Source of the DNA: Gordionus sp. m RMFG-2023
Taxonomy: Eukaryota > Nematomorpha > Gordioida > Chordodea > Parachordodidae
Direction: 5' to 3'
DNA length: 64,000 nt
Assembly (NCBI RefSeq): GCF_954871325.1
Contig: NC_088777.1
Span: 20,995,366 to 21,059,365 of the forward strand
The notes under the pieces: generated by a model
What the model was told of the DNA's origin: nothing
Seen by the model: only the letters and a program-made list of their open reading frames with translations
Databases searched by the model: none
Position numbers and translations under genes: made by a program
Part shown: positions 33,942-44,850 of the stretch, in pieces
Numbering within the stretch: position 1 is the first letter of the stretch
Layout of the letters: every line of letters begins with the position of its first letter

Positions 33942-35367
33942 CAGGGATGTACCCGAACCCAGACCCGGACCCTGAACCCTCGTTTGGCTGAACCCGAACC
34001 CGGACCCTTTTTAAAAGGGGAGGGTCCAAGGGTTCTAGGTGTCATAAAAATTTTTAAAAATAAAAATATTTTTTTAAAAAATAGTATAAATTTTTTAAAA
34101 TTTTATTAACTTTTTTTTGTGGAATCATTTATTATATCTTCGCGTTTTCTTTCAATATTTTTCCTAGACTTCCATTTTATTTAGAGATTGATATCATTAA
34201 CTATTTTCCAGTGTAATAATATTTTATTATGTAAATTTTAATATACTATGTTATAGAAATACGTTGATTTTTTTAAAGTGAATTATTTTGTAGTACAAGG
34301 TAATAATATTTTAATTTAAATAATAATGCACAACACGTTGGTCCTCAATTTGTATGATGCTAGAACGATTAAGTTTGAAAGATTTCTGTTATTATTTCAT
34401 TATAGGAGCATTGAAGTCATTTTGTCGGAAGATGATTGGTGCCAAATAAAGGACCTTACTAGTGTATTAGTTCCTTTAAAAATAATAATATTAAGATTAC
34501 AATCAGAACAATTATGTTTATTAGGCATATGGATTAGATGCCGATTAGATTTAGAAAAATTTACAGTCCTTTTTATACGTAATATTAGAAAATATAAAAA
34601 TTCGAGAGCAACAATATTTGCAAAATAGTGTTGTATACACTTCTATATATTTAGACCCTCGATATCAAGCTTTATTGAGAATTGAGCAAAAACAAATGGC
34701 TAAAGACCATCTTTAGGATTTATGGCCAAAGCAAAACTCCATTATTTACAATATATTGGAGGCTACGACAATATCTATTGGTAGTAGTCATAATAATGAC
34801 AGCAACATTGATGATCTTGAAATTTTACTTTTAGATAGAGAAAAAAAAATCAAATTATCATCAGATAGAAAGGAGGATCAAAAAATGCCGATTGCATCAT
34901 AAATAGAAAAGTTTTAAATATTTTAAAATTCTGGGAAGAAAATTCTTCAATATATCCAGAATTATATATCTTGTTTAGAATCGTCATGGCTGTACTGGCG
35001 ACACAAGTACAATAATTTTATAAAGATAACTATTTTAGGTAAGGGTGGAACGTGAATTTTCATCTTTAATATATATAACTTTACGTGGAAATCTCAAGGA
35101 GGATATTTTAGTAGATATTATGATTGTGCGAGAATAAAACATTTAAAATATAAATTATTTCATTTTTAAATTTTTCATTTGTAAATTATGAATATGTATA
35201 TATTGAAGTATAATAATAAATGAATAAAAAAAAATCTTATTTTGAGTCATTATTTTTATGTTCCCTGAACCCAAGCCCTGGACCCGGGTCCTTTCAAATT
35301 TTATGCCTGTACCCGAACCCGAACCCGGACCTGGACCCTTTTTTTTGTCGAAGGGTTCACATGCCTG
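33942..35367 (+). mobile_element. hAT, ACCCGAACCCGG family, TSD GTTTCATC/GTTTCATT
   Basis: 1,426 bp. Left end CAGGGATGTACCCGAACCC, right end inverse CAGGCATGTGAACCCTTC. Flanking GTTTCATC (33934-33941) and GTTTCATT (35368-35375) match at 7 of 8. Subterminal ACCCGGACCC words at 33950-34030 and 35262-35345. Transposase C-terminal half on the plus strand. Confidence 0.88.
34326..35140 (+). pseudogene. hAT transposase, C-terminal half (decayed)
   Basis: The first 100 codons are open (34326-34628) and contain LSEDDWCQIKDLTSVLVPLK, the usual hAT segment in which an early domain precedes the C-terminal core. Then YLDPRYQALLRIEQKQMAKD (34650-34710), FWEENSSIYPELY-like remnant, PATQ, and VEREFSSLIYITLRGNLKED then ILVDIMIVRE (35043-35133), the C-terminal dimerisation motif. 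The N-terminal half with the BED finger and first catalytic Asp is deleted. A few frame changes separate the pieces. Confidence 0.82.
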
Positions 35368-35502
35368 GTTTCATTCTCTTCTATATCTACATTCACCTCG
35401 TCGGGATTAATAAAAAAGCCATCAGATAATAGAGATAACGATGTATTATATATCATAAAGAGATTTTATCAAAGTCATCGGCTAACAAAGGAGATTCATT
35501 AC

Positions 35503-35945
35503 AGGTGGCCCCAAAGAAGGATGTTGCCTTTGTCAGCGATCTAATTTCTTAAGCATTCATTCTTTTCTAGGGCAAGATATTTTTTTAAAATATTTATATA
35601 TTTTATTTATTTTTTTAAAGGTTTATATATATTTTTTTTTCATAAATTTTTAATATATCCTTTTTTTATATATAAGTTATAATATCTTCGTGTCTCGAAT
35701 GATTTTATAACGGCTTCAATTTTAAAATATGATACAGTATAAACTATATCAAAATAAAATAAATTTAAAACAAATAAGAATTTATTAAAAATTATATGAA
35801 TAAATATATATAGAATTTTATGTAAAAATACTAAAATATAGAACTTAAAATGAAGAACATGTCACCCTAGAGAGGAATGAATGCTTAGGAAATTTGATCG
35901 ACAGATTTCGAGAGAATTTTGCAGACGAAGGTAGAATCCTTAGGG
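35503..35945. repeat. Inverted repeat, arms of about 80 bp
   Basis: The left arm 35503-35581 read on the minus strand matches the right arm 35863-35945 (shared words CCCTAGARARGAATGAATGC, TTARGAAATTWGATCG, GAC.AAGGYA). The spacer is about 280 bases of AT-rich DNA. Each arm carries an outward-read-in open tail ending ...FVSDLIS* (plus, left) and ...FVCKILSKSVDQIS* (minus, right). Confidence 0.65.
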
Positions 35946-36140
35946 GTCATTTCTAATCTGTCTCCTTTCTTTGCGTATGATTTTAATAAAAATGTGGGCC
36001 TCCTTTCCAAATATCCCAAAGGTGTTAGTAATATTGGTATAAAGGTGTTTGTAGGGCCAGCGTATTTTTTTAAGTACTTCTGCCTTTTCAATGACAGAAT
36101 AGACTAGGTTAGTATTCGTTGCAAAATCAAGTGTAGTCAA
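35885..36140 (-). pseudogene. Unidentified coding relic at inverted repeat
   Basis: Two overlapping minus-strand frames: TLDFATNTNLVYSVIEKAEV (36140-36080) and GYLERRPTFLLKSYAKKGD then RLEMTPKDSTFVCKILSKS ending at a stop at 35887-35885. One frame change joins them. The tail PKDSTFV...IS* has a diverged inverted copy at 35503-35553 (APKKDVAFVSDLIS*). A plus-strand SAMDGRHLIRWAGHN at about 36275-36320 could be a Harbinger nuclease trace. The product is not recognised. Confidence 0.3.
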
Positions 36141-36814
36141 AGAAAGGATAAGAGATATCCGGACGTAGGGTGTTTTTATTTGAAAGGCTTACCGGTTTAA
36201 AAGGGGATAGAATATTATTTTTTTAGGAGAATGTTGTTAATGGGTTTATGACGGGATGAGTCCACGGAAGAACTTGCAGTGCAATGGACGGTAGGCATTT
36301 GATTCGTTGGGCAGGCCACAATCTACGCCAATGGAGATAACAATTGCATTACAACTAAGAAGTTTTTACCCCTATTAAATCATATTGGTATGTATAGCTT
36401 CCATTTGACAATGAATTGCAGAAATAATGGAGAGGAATTATTTATAAAATTCCACACATATTTCTAATTAGTTTTTAATAAATTAACATTTTTTTCAATT
36501 ATGTGCATAAAAACAAAACTAAAAAAAAATCCAGATAGCTGCTTTTAGAAATTAGTAAAAATAATGAGTGAAAAATGCTAAATAGAAATAGTATTATGTT
36601 AAACTTTTATTTCCTTATGCTTATTAAATCAGAATAATAAGGAACTCTTATAGAGACGGTCCAAAAAATTTTAAAAAAAGACATTTAAAAAAAATGCTTT
36701 AGGATATTTTGTACCACTACGAATATCAAAGGCTTAGATGTTGTGATACGAACGTTGTGTCCATGTGATATAAAAACTACAAATTTTATATGAAAATATT
36801 ATCTATTAAAAAAT

Positions 36815-37690
36815 TTACCAATTCCGTAAATCACTGAATCACGGGGAAATTTTTTTATTTTTTTTAAAAATATTAATTTTTTTTATATTGTTTTTTTTAA
36901 TATATTTTTTTTATTTATATTTTTAAATATTAAAAAACAATTTTTTTTTATAAAAAATAATAAATATAAGATCGTTTGGATATTTTTTTGGTGTAATTTT
37001 ATAATTAAAACGGAGTATATTTAAAAATTAAAAAAAACGGAGTAAATTTAAAAGCTAAAAAAAACGTAGTATATTCAAATTGAATTTTGGTGTAATTTTA
37101 CAATAAAAACGGAGTATATTTAAATATTAAAAAAAAGGACTGTATTTAAAAATTTTAACAAACGGAGTATATTTAAGAATTTAAAAAAACGAGTATATTT
37201 AAGAATTTAAAAAAAACAGAGTATATTTAAGAATTTAATAAAACGGAGTATTTTATTTGTGAAAATTTTCATAATTCTTACAATTTCTATTAAATCAAAT
37301 ACTAGATAATTAATCAATTACTTTGAATAAACATAATATATACACAATGATAACTTAGTATATTTTTAAGGAAAAACAAACGTATATATATCATTTAAAA
37401 ATTTAATTAATTTATTTATATTAGACATTTTTAATATTATGAAAATAGGAATATTCATATATATAAATGAGAGGAAGATTTTCTTCCATTTCTATAATTT
37501 AAAATTACGCCAATTGAACCAAAAAGGTATGCAAAATTCTTAAAACTTTTGAGTAATGAAACTTTGAATTATTATTACATCAAAAAATTTCTACCAAAAT
37601 CCAGTAATATTTATTATTTTTTAATAAATATTTTGAAAAAAATAATATTAAAAATTTCCCCGTGATTCAGTGAGTTACCAAAAATTTTTA
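36815..37690. repeat. Dispersed repeat family X, copy 2 (empty site)
   Basis: Bounded by inverted termini TCACTGAATCACGGGGAAAT (36832) and its inverse near 37652-37678 (ATTTCCCCGTGATTCAGTGA). It shares 19220-19440 in the same orientation (37300-37490) and, inverted, the 18410-18445/19010-19050 junction at 37530-37590, where no hAT is present. Confidence 0.75.
36990..37262. repeat. Minisatellite, unit about 27 bp
   Basis: Eight or nine units built on AACGGAGTATATTTAARAAT plus TTAAAAAA, with variation in the A-run. Located inside dispersed repeat X copy 2. Confidence 0.85.
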
Positions 37691-37913
37691 TTCAAATAAT
37701 TAATATTTTTTAACTATTCAATTAATATTTTATGAAAAATTTAAATTATTCAAATATGAATAATAACGATAAAATAACAAGAAAATAGGATATTCGGGTT
37801 ATATCAATTCTAAAATATTTTAATCCGAATCGAATGTCAATTATTTATAAACGTTAATATTTCGTAACTAATATTTTAAATAGGATTATTTATCTACATG
37901 GACAATAAACTTT

Positions 37914-38066
37914 TCATTGAACTAGCTCTCCAGTCTTTTCCATCAAAAATTGTTTGCAAAGCTCTGTTAGGTTATCCACTTTTAAAACCTCAGATGCCTT
38001 GTGTATTTCTTTGACCTCTTCAACTGTTCCGGTAAATTCTGCCGTGTACATGTATTCTAAAATTTT
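37914..38066 (-). CDS. BTB gene exon 3 (end of BTB, stop TGA)
   Basis: 153 bases from acceptor AG at 38068-38067 to TGA at 37916-37914. Encodes KILEYMYTAEFTGTVEEVKE, IHKASEVLKVDNLTELCKQF and LMEKTGELVQ. Confidence 0.93.
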   Translation of the reverse strand, partial: KILEYMYTAEFTGTVEEVKEIHKASEVLKVDNLTELCKQFLMEKTGELVQ

Positions 38067-41000
38067 CTATTTTATATAAAATATATAAACCCTTTATAAA
38101 ATAATTAATTAAACACCCTTTTTAGCCATGTGGAGTAGCAGGGTCGTGCCTGAGGGATGGAAGCAACGCGGCATACTGAGCGGCCTTGGCAACTAAGACC
38201 CAAACATCTAAGATTTGTTTTCGAAATTATTTGATTCCTCCTTCTCAACCCTTCATATTATAATATTACATTTTTCAATCTCCCATTTGATATTAAAAAT
38301 AATTATTGGCGAAGATTATAAATTAATTTTTTTCATTTAAACCAAATTTCAATAAAATCTTTATCATCTTCTATTCAAATTATTATAGTTGGGCAATATT
38401 TCTTTTGACTAAGGCTAAGCCTGAACCGATATATTTTGTCAAAAGCCAAGCCTGAGCCTATTTATTTGACTCTTAGGCCGATTTTGGTTTAGGCTAAGCT
38501 TAAGCTGATTTTGATTGGCTAAGGCTAAGCCTAATCCTATTTTGATTGGCTAAGGGTACGTTAATGCCTAGTTTAGTTGAATACGTTAACGCTGATTTTG
38601 ATTATCTAAGGCGAAGTTTATTTTGATTAAGGTTGAGCTTAAGCTGATTTTGACAGACTAACGCTCTGTTTGAGTGTAAATAAAGTAATTCGGAAAGGTA
38701 AAAATTGTCATGTTTGTCATTTTACAACTTTTCAAATGTTTTTTATTGAAATCAGTATAAATGAATCTTTTAAATCTGTGAAACTAGATGCAACTGAATT
38801 GAATCTTTTAAATATATTTTAGTGGAAATTTAATAGTTATGTAATACAAAAGCGTGACAATTGTTATAATCGGTATTATAAAGCTTTTCCAGTTTTTACT
38901 GCTGAAAATAGGTAATAATCAAATATTTTAAATATTTTTTAGTTATAATTAAATAATAATATAATTCAGAAGGGTGACAATTGTTATATTTGACATTTTA
39001 AAACTTTTTAAAATAAATTTTATAGTCTACATTGAATTAATAAGGTTTTGGAATATATTTTTCCCAATTTCCATGTTGATAATTCCATTTTTTATTTATT
39101 TTTTAACTTAAAACTAACTTTATTTTTTTTATTTCCTTAACTTAAATAGTTTCAATTTTTTTATAATCTTAAACTAACTTAATATTATATTATTTCTTTT
39201 ATAACACAACTTAAATACTTCATGTCCTAAGGCCACTTAAATTTTTATTGTTGTTTTTATATTATTTAACTATATTCATTTTGGAACAATTTAACTAACG
39301 CGTTAACACATTAGAATAATATTATAACTTAATAGGATGACAGAATTTTTTGTATATATATGTACAAAAAATTTTTTGTATATATATGTAACAAATTTTG
39401 AATAAATGTAATGTTACTATATCTGAATATTAAATAAGTCTGCTTCGTTTAATTCTAAAAATAGAATTCAATTAATAAAATGACAATAAATAGAATTTAT
39501 TAATTTATTGAACAATATAACTTTATATTCTTCCAGCTTAACCCCAATTACAGCACGTATAACCTCTAATTTATTCTTCAAAAAATCCTGTAGCTAATTT
39601 TTAAGCATTATTTTGCACAATATTTTCTAGGATTTAGATCTGCCGATGGTAATCTAATGATATTATGATCCTTTCAATAGTTTTGTAAATTTCGTGATAT
39701 GACAAGGAGATCTATCTTACTGGAAGGTAGGATTTGTTTCATTTTCATGGCTTAATAAATGAATTGTTATAATGGTATCAGAAATTAATTGTTATATCTT
39801 GATATTTTACGGCATTTATTATATTATTTATTAATAGAATACATCCTAGGATTCTACTCGCGCAACCTCAAACATTTTACTATTGGAAACTTAACTGTTC
39901 TTAGAAACGTTCTATCTGGGTTATTACAATCTCATTTGGTAGAAACCCAGACTATCAAATTTTGATTCATTGCTGAACATTGTGTTCTTCCCTTGATAAT
40001 TTGTCCAATTGAATAAATTAAATCCAATCTAATCTTTTCTTCTTTTGTAATTCTGTTAAAATTAGTTTCTTCTTAGACTATATAAAATAAATTGATGTAA
40101 AAACAAATTTTTAAATAATTTTTTTTCTCTTATGGAATAGCGAAATCTTTGTTGATAAATTTATGTAAACCCTTAATTGCAGAAACTAACAAATCATAAT
40201 TTTTATGAAGCGCCATGTGGATTAAAAAATTTTTTTAGAATTCCGTCCTCTTTTGAATTAGTTATCATTAAATATCTTCTATTTTAATAGGCTCAGATCA
40301 GAAACCACGGTATTTTTATATTTACTAATAAATCTCTATTTTTAGATCAAAATATGGCATTTGTTTTCTATTTTTCTGAAATTTCCTTTCTTAGATGAAT
40401 TGATAATAATCTCGCAATTTGGAAATTGACGTCTTATCTCCATCCATTTGAATAAAATAAAAATAAGGCTATAATTTGATTAGATTATTATTAAATTTTT
40501 ACACAAGCAAGGATATATAAATTAATATCGACGAACATTTTGGTGATCTTAGGACGAATATCTATTCATAAAGTTAAAGATTATTAAATACATATATTTT
40601 CATTAAATTTATAAAAATTAAATTCTAAAAAAATTTTATATAAATGAATATAATATATATTTATTAGTGACCTATGGAGGTACCAATTTCATGATCCAGC
40701 CTGGATTTGTATAAAAAAAATTTCAGATTTTTTTAAAAAATTATTCGCCCCTGCTCGAGTGTATAAAAATATTTTGATAAAATGGTTTTATGATAAAGGA
40801 AATATGAAAAGTGAATGAATGTGATATATTATTAAATTTTACAACAATTTAAAAAAAAAATTTTTCATCGATTTATTATATATATATAACGTAAATAATA
40901 ATCGCGTGAAATATTCAGCCCGATTCTAAAAAAAGAATTTGGCCGGGAATGCAAGTCTCTGATATTTATATTATTTTACATTTTAATTTTTTTAGCTAAA

Positions 41001-44000
41001 AATCAAGGGTGCTCGGATATAGGTGGGGTACTATAATAGCTACCAAGATTATTTTATTTATTTTTTTTATATTGTACAAAATAGGAAAAGGAGCAAATTT
41101 GATGTTGAAAAGGACACGTGCTACTTCATTTTACCATCATTAATAACTATAAGTATTATAATTGATATAAATTGAGAAAAACTAGGAAAGCTGATCATTT
41201 AAATTATGATGTTTTTTTTATTTATCAAATTTTGACCCAGAATTATAATCTAAAGCTTTCCTATAAAATTTTCAGAAACTAAAGGCAGAACTAAAACGCT
41301 TTTGAAAATTTCCAGGAACCGGTTACGGAATAATAAAAGTGCAAATTTATATATGTTGTTTATAGATAGTTTAATTTTGATTGCATGAACAGAGAGAAAC
41401 GAATCCAGAAATTGGAACCCTCGGATCAGCATCAAACCTGAACCAAAACAAAGGACCTACTTTTCAAAATTTAAAATCAAAACCGCAATACAACCCCCTT
41501 TTTTAAATATTTAAACCCGAACTCCTTTTGATCCAAGTTCCAAACTCTGATAATTACTTACATTTACAAAGCAGCCATTTATATCATATAATTCAATAAA
41601 GATTTAATGAATTATATTTTAATATGCTCTCTGTATTATTTTCTATATGCTTATGTAAATTGATCTGTTTATGAGGCCTTCAAATATATTTTTTCATCGG
41701 GCAGCAAAAAGTCTAAGCATGACCCTATTGGATTGATAATAATAGGTTTATTCTATAATTTAAGAATATTTAATAAAAATAGACCATTTCCATCAATTTT
41801 CAATAAAAGTGAATTAATATATTTCGTTGGCATGCCTTGCGGCTAGTTTTTGTCAGCCTGCTACATAAAATTATGGCCAGCTCAAAAAAGTTTGGCCTGC
41901 TAAGCACATTTTTGGCCTTCGAAATTAGGCCACTTATTTAAAACTTTATAAATAATAAGTATGATATAATAATCCCGAGAAATAGGCCATTATCTCAAAT
42001 TTAAGGACTAAAATCAAATATAAACAAACCTGAAATATTGGAACTGTTATAACATCCGTTGGCAATGTTACTTCCGGAACGTGTCTCATATTTGGTCTGT
42101 CATACATTTGGCTAAAGTAATCGTCAAAAAAGACACTATGTGCACCTAATACGACAGAATGCGCGCGTATATTTTTGTCTCCTTAAAATTTTAATATTTA
42201 AATTATTCAGTAATAATTGACCTATTCTTTTTCTGTTATATAAAAAAAAAGCAGGAAAACCCTTAACTGTAAATATATTTTGAAAGTTAAAGAACAGGTA
42301 GATTTTACAAACAGTAATCCATATTCTTAAAAAAGGATTTTGATTCATATTTACCTTTCAAATATAGATTTTATATATTTTACTATAACATTTCTTACAA
42401 TTGTATAAAAACGGGCAAGGACTATAAGTTCACAAAATAGACTGGCTTAATTGTGTTTTAAAATTCGTTTGTATTTATTGCTTTAAAAAATAATTCTTTT
42501 AGGTATGGACGGTTTTGATGTAAGACCTGACTTTTAGCCTATATTTAAATAAGATCCGAAAGTTTTGAAAAGAAATAATGATAGTTATTAATGTAATAAA
42601 TTAATTTGATGGGTTTTACACACCTCTTTGTAATATCTCGTAACAAACTATTTATCTCTTGCTCTAGGTGTATTTTCATGTTTTATCTATAGTAAAAGTT
42701 CGTATCCCAATAACTAATAAGAATGCCCTATTTAATCACATGATTTGTGCTATCTTATTTAAGATATATTTAAGATAAGATTTAATGTTGGTAAAATAAC
42801 AAGTAATATTTTTGTTAAAAAATAACCCCATTTACATATTTTGGAATGTAACTTCAAAATATGCTATTTAGTTTTATAAAATTATTTTTATGTCATTCAA
42901 TGGGATGATGTCCCAAATTCAAAATTACTTTTTATTAAATAGAATGTTTCATTAAAGGTTTTGTCCAAAATTTGATTTTTTAATTTACGATTTCGAAAAC
43001 TTCAATGATTATAAATAAATAAGCTTTTATTAATAAATTAAAAACATGTGTCCAAAATAGATTTCAATAATATAATAAAAATTTGATATATGATTGCATT
43101 AAAATTTCTTAAAATTTTTAAACTTTGCCCAAAGTAGATTTCTATAAAATAATAAAAATTTGATGTACAATTTCCTAATTTCTTAGTTTTATAACTTTTC
43201 TAATTCTCAAAACAGATTTTGGATGCTATCTAAAAGCTCTTGTAGAATGTTTTTTTTAGACTAGGAAAGCTTATTTTTTGAGAAAAACTAATCCACCTTA
43301 TAGCCTCATATTTTAAGTATTGATAATATAGTTTAATAAAATTTATGAGGAAATTTTTAAATATATTTCTTTCGGTGTAAATAAATATTATAGAGTTGTT
43401 AAGATACTTTGGATCTAGATACCGATACATAATCTAAAATGTACTGCATCCAGATCATTCTTACAAAAGTATCTGCATACCGATACACTCAATGCATATG
43501 TCGATACTTTCAGCAAGATACATTTTATTATAATTATGTAAAGTGTGCATAATGCCTGATTTAGGATTCTATTGTTAAAATTCAAATTTTAAGTGAGCCA
43601 AAAAAATTATTGAATTGATATCTCATCTGCCTACAAAATATATAATTAAATGATAAATAATAATTGTTACATCTTAACAATTGAAAATTATATGATTATA
43701 AATAATAATTGTTATTATAAATCATTCCCAAGATTTTTATCATTATGGCAACACCGTTTGTCCATAAAGACATTTTTAACCACTCAAGAGTCTTTCTACC
43801 GGGGAACTTGTTGGGTGGTGTTATATTTTATGAATGACATCTTTATATTGAAATAATCTTTAAATATACTGAAATTCGTTTAAAAAAATATTCAAAATTT
43901 GATGAGCATCAAAATTTATATATCCACTAAGGAGTGCTGAAAAAATCTGATATTAATTTTTTTTCACAGTTTATCTTTATAATCAGTTAAAATTTAATAA

Positions 44001-44850
44001 CTAAAATTTACCAAATTGTCAGCATCCATTGCGTAAAATATAATTTGTCTGGTTTGTTTTTGTAATATGATAAACTCGGACGTAATATTTTAATCAAATT
44101 CAATTCTTTTTAATATTAATAAACGTAAATATGGTTTTATCAAAATGAATCTAAATATAGATACGTGTACCTCTAAAATAGTATATAGATACAAATATTT
44201 AATTTTTTTATCTAAATACTTTAACAACTCTGAAATATTATATTTTGTTTTATATTTCTTTCGGTGCAAATGTAATATATTTTCAGCACAAAAATATATA
44301 TTATAATATGGTATATTTTTATGAGTGCTATTACTTTTTAAATAGAGATATTATTTTGCATAATAAAAATGATGAGTTTCTAAAATAATTTATAAAAAGA
44401 AACAAGTTATTTTTGCAATGTTAATAGTTGAAAGTTATTTAAAAATATGTAACCTGTAACTAGCTCATAAAAAATTATCTATGATTTTTAGTAAAATATT
44501 ATAGAAATTGAAAATAATATTATAAATACCAATAAATAGTTTTATTTTGTTTTACTCTAGTATAATTTACGTAATAAATACCAAATAAAATTATATATTT
44601 TTGGAGAAATTATAAAATAAGTATGATTTTTTTTTTAGTATAAATAAAATTATATGAAAGACCATATTTATTTTTTCTTACCTATTTTAACAGTAATATC
44701 AGTGAATTGATTTTTTAACCATGCTGATTTAGCAAAGCGACCTAGCATAGCAAAATGTGATTCTTGTTCGGCATTTAATCCAGTTGGCAACGCTTCTGCA
44801 GAAATATCTTGTTCAAAATTTAAACCCTTGTTGAATTTAATATTTGACAT
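37914..44850 (-). CDS. BTB/POZ domain protein, three exons
   Basis: Three minus-strand exons join in phase: 44850-44682, 42181-42030, 38066-37914, giving 157 residues from the first ATG. The N-terminal 50 residues are not conserved (SNIKFNKGLNFEQDISAEAL...). The BTB fold follows: NQFTDITVKIGDKNIRAHSV, VLGAHSVFFDDYFSQMY, EVTLPTDVITVPIFQ, then KILEYMYTAEFTGTVEEVKE and ASEVLKVDNLTELCKQFL. The D of FTDITVKI, the H of RAHS, and the LEYMYT block are the usual BTB marks. BTB proteins dimerise and often serve as Cullin-3 adaptors. There is no MATH or Kelch part; the closest form is a short SPOP/TDPOZ-like protein. A further upstream exon cannot be excluded. Confidence 0.9.
38118..38215. other. Short GC-rich island in BTB intron
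   Basis: About 55 percent GC in an AT-rich intron, with CAGGGTCGTGCCTGAGGGAT. The start resembles a hAT terminus of the CAGTGGCGT type, but no inverse end or duplication was found. Confidence 0.3.
38405..38660. repeat. Degenerate tandem repeat of GGCTAAGCCTGATTTTGATT
   Basis: Seven or more units of about 30 bases built on AAGGCTAAGCCTRA.CCNAT and TTTTGATTGGCT. AGGCTAAGCCT is palindromic, and the whole looks like an expanded subterminal word array from a transposon or a minisatellite. Confidence 0.7.
39540..40450 (-). pseudogene. Tc1/mariner-type transposase relic
   Basis: On the minus strand, 39735-39640 reads FQXDRSPCHITKFTKLLK, then PSADLNPRKYCAK. These match the catalytic FQQDxAPxH and SPDLNPIExxW blocks of Tc1/mariner DDE transposases. 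Upstream, PIVKCLRLRE and neighbouring pieces are too decayed to place. Several stops and frame changes are present. It lies in the first (downstream) large intron of the BTB gene. Confidence 0.6.
40665..40961. mobile_element. hAT MITE, TSD ATATTTAT
   Basis: 297 bp. Left end TAGTGACCTATGGAGGTACC, right end inverse CAGAGACTTGCATTCCCGG. Perfect 8-bp duplication ATATTTAT (40657-40664, 40962-40969). The same 8-mer flanks the related end at 2297. Confidence 0.88.
41010..41545. mobile_element. Possible decayed hAT with AACCCGAAC words
   Basis: Left CAAGGGTGCTCGGATATAGG (about 41006) and a right-hand cluster GGAACCCTCGGATCAG, AAACCTGAACC, AAACCCGAACTCC (41415-41540). Pairing and target duplication are not resolved. 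Confidence 0.3.
42030..42181 (-). CDS. BTB gene exon 2 (BTB core)
   Basis: 152 bases between acceptor AG at 42183-42182 and donor GT at 42029-42028. Encodes DKNIRAHSVVLGAHSVFFDD and ...MRHVPEVTLPTDVITVPIFQ; ends in phase 0. Confidence 0.93.
42840..44470 (+). mobile_element. Decayed hAT, TAACTAGTTAC family, split by another element
   Basis: Plus-strand traces VPNSKLLFIK (about 42911-42940) and VECFF, GKLIF (43228-43280) match the C-terminus of the 12669-14879 transposase ([12 protein letters not shown] ... [13 protein letters not shown]). Decayed right words TGTAACCTGTAACTAGC at 44447-44463. Boundaries are approximate. The element 43391-44232 is inserted within it. Confidence 0.5.
43391..44232. 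mobile_element. Non-autonomous hAT, GTATCTAGATAC family, TSD AAATATTA
   Basis: 842 bp. Left end TAGAGTTGTTAAGATACTTT, right end inverse CAGAGTTGTTAAAGTATTTA. Perfect 8-bp duplication AAATATTA (43383-43390, 44233-44240). Subterminal words GGATCTAGATACCGATAC and ATAGATAC. No transposase. The small copy at 62593-62716 is of the same family. Confidence 0.92.
44682..44850 (-). CDS. BTB gene exon 1 (start ATG at 44850)
   Basis: Begins ATG TCA AAT ATT. An in-frame TTG three codons upstream is less likely as start. The donor GT is at 44681-44680 (GTAAG). It ends with the first base of a Gly codon completed in the next exon (KI|G). Confidence 0.8.
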
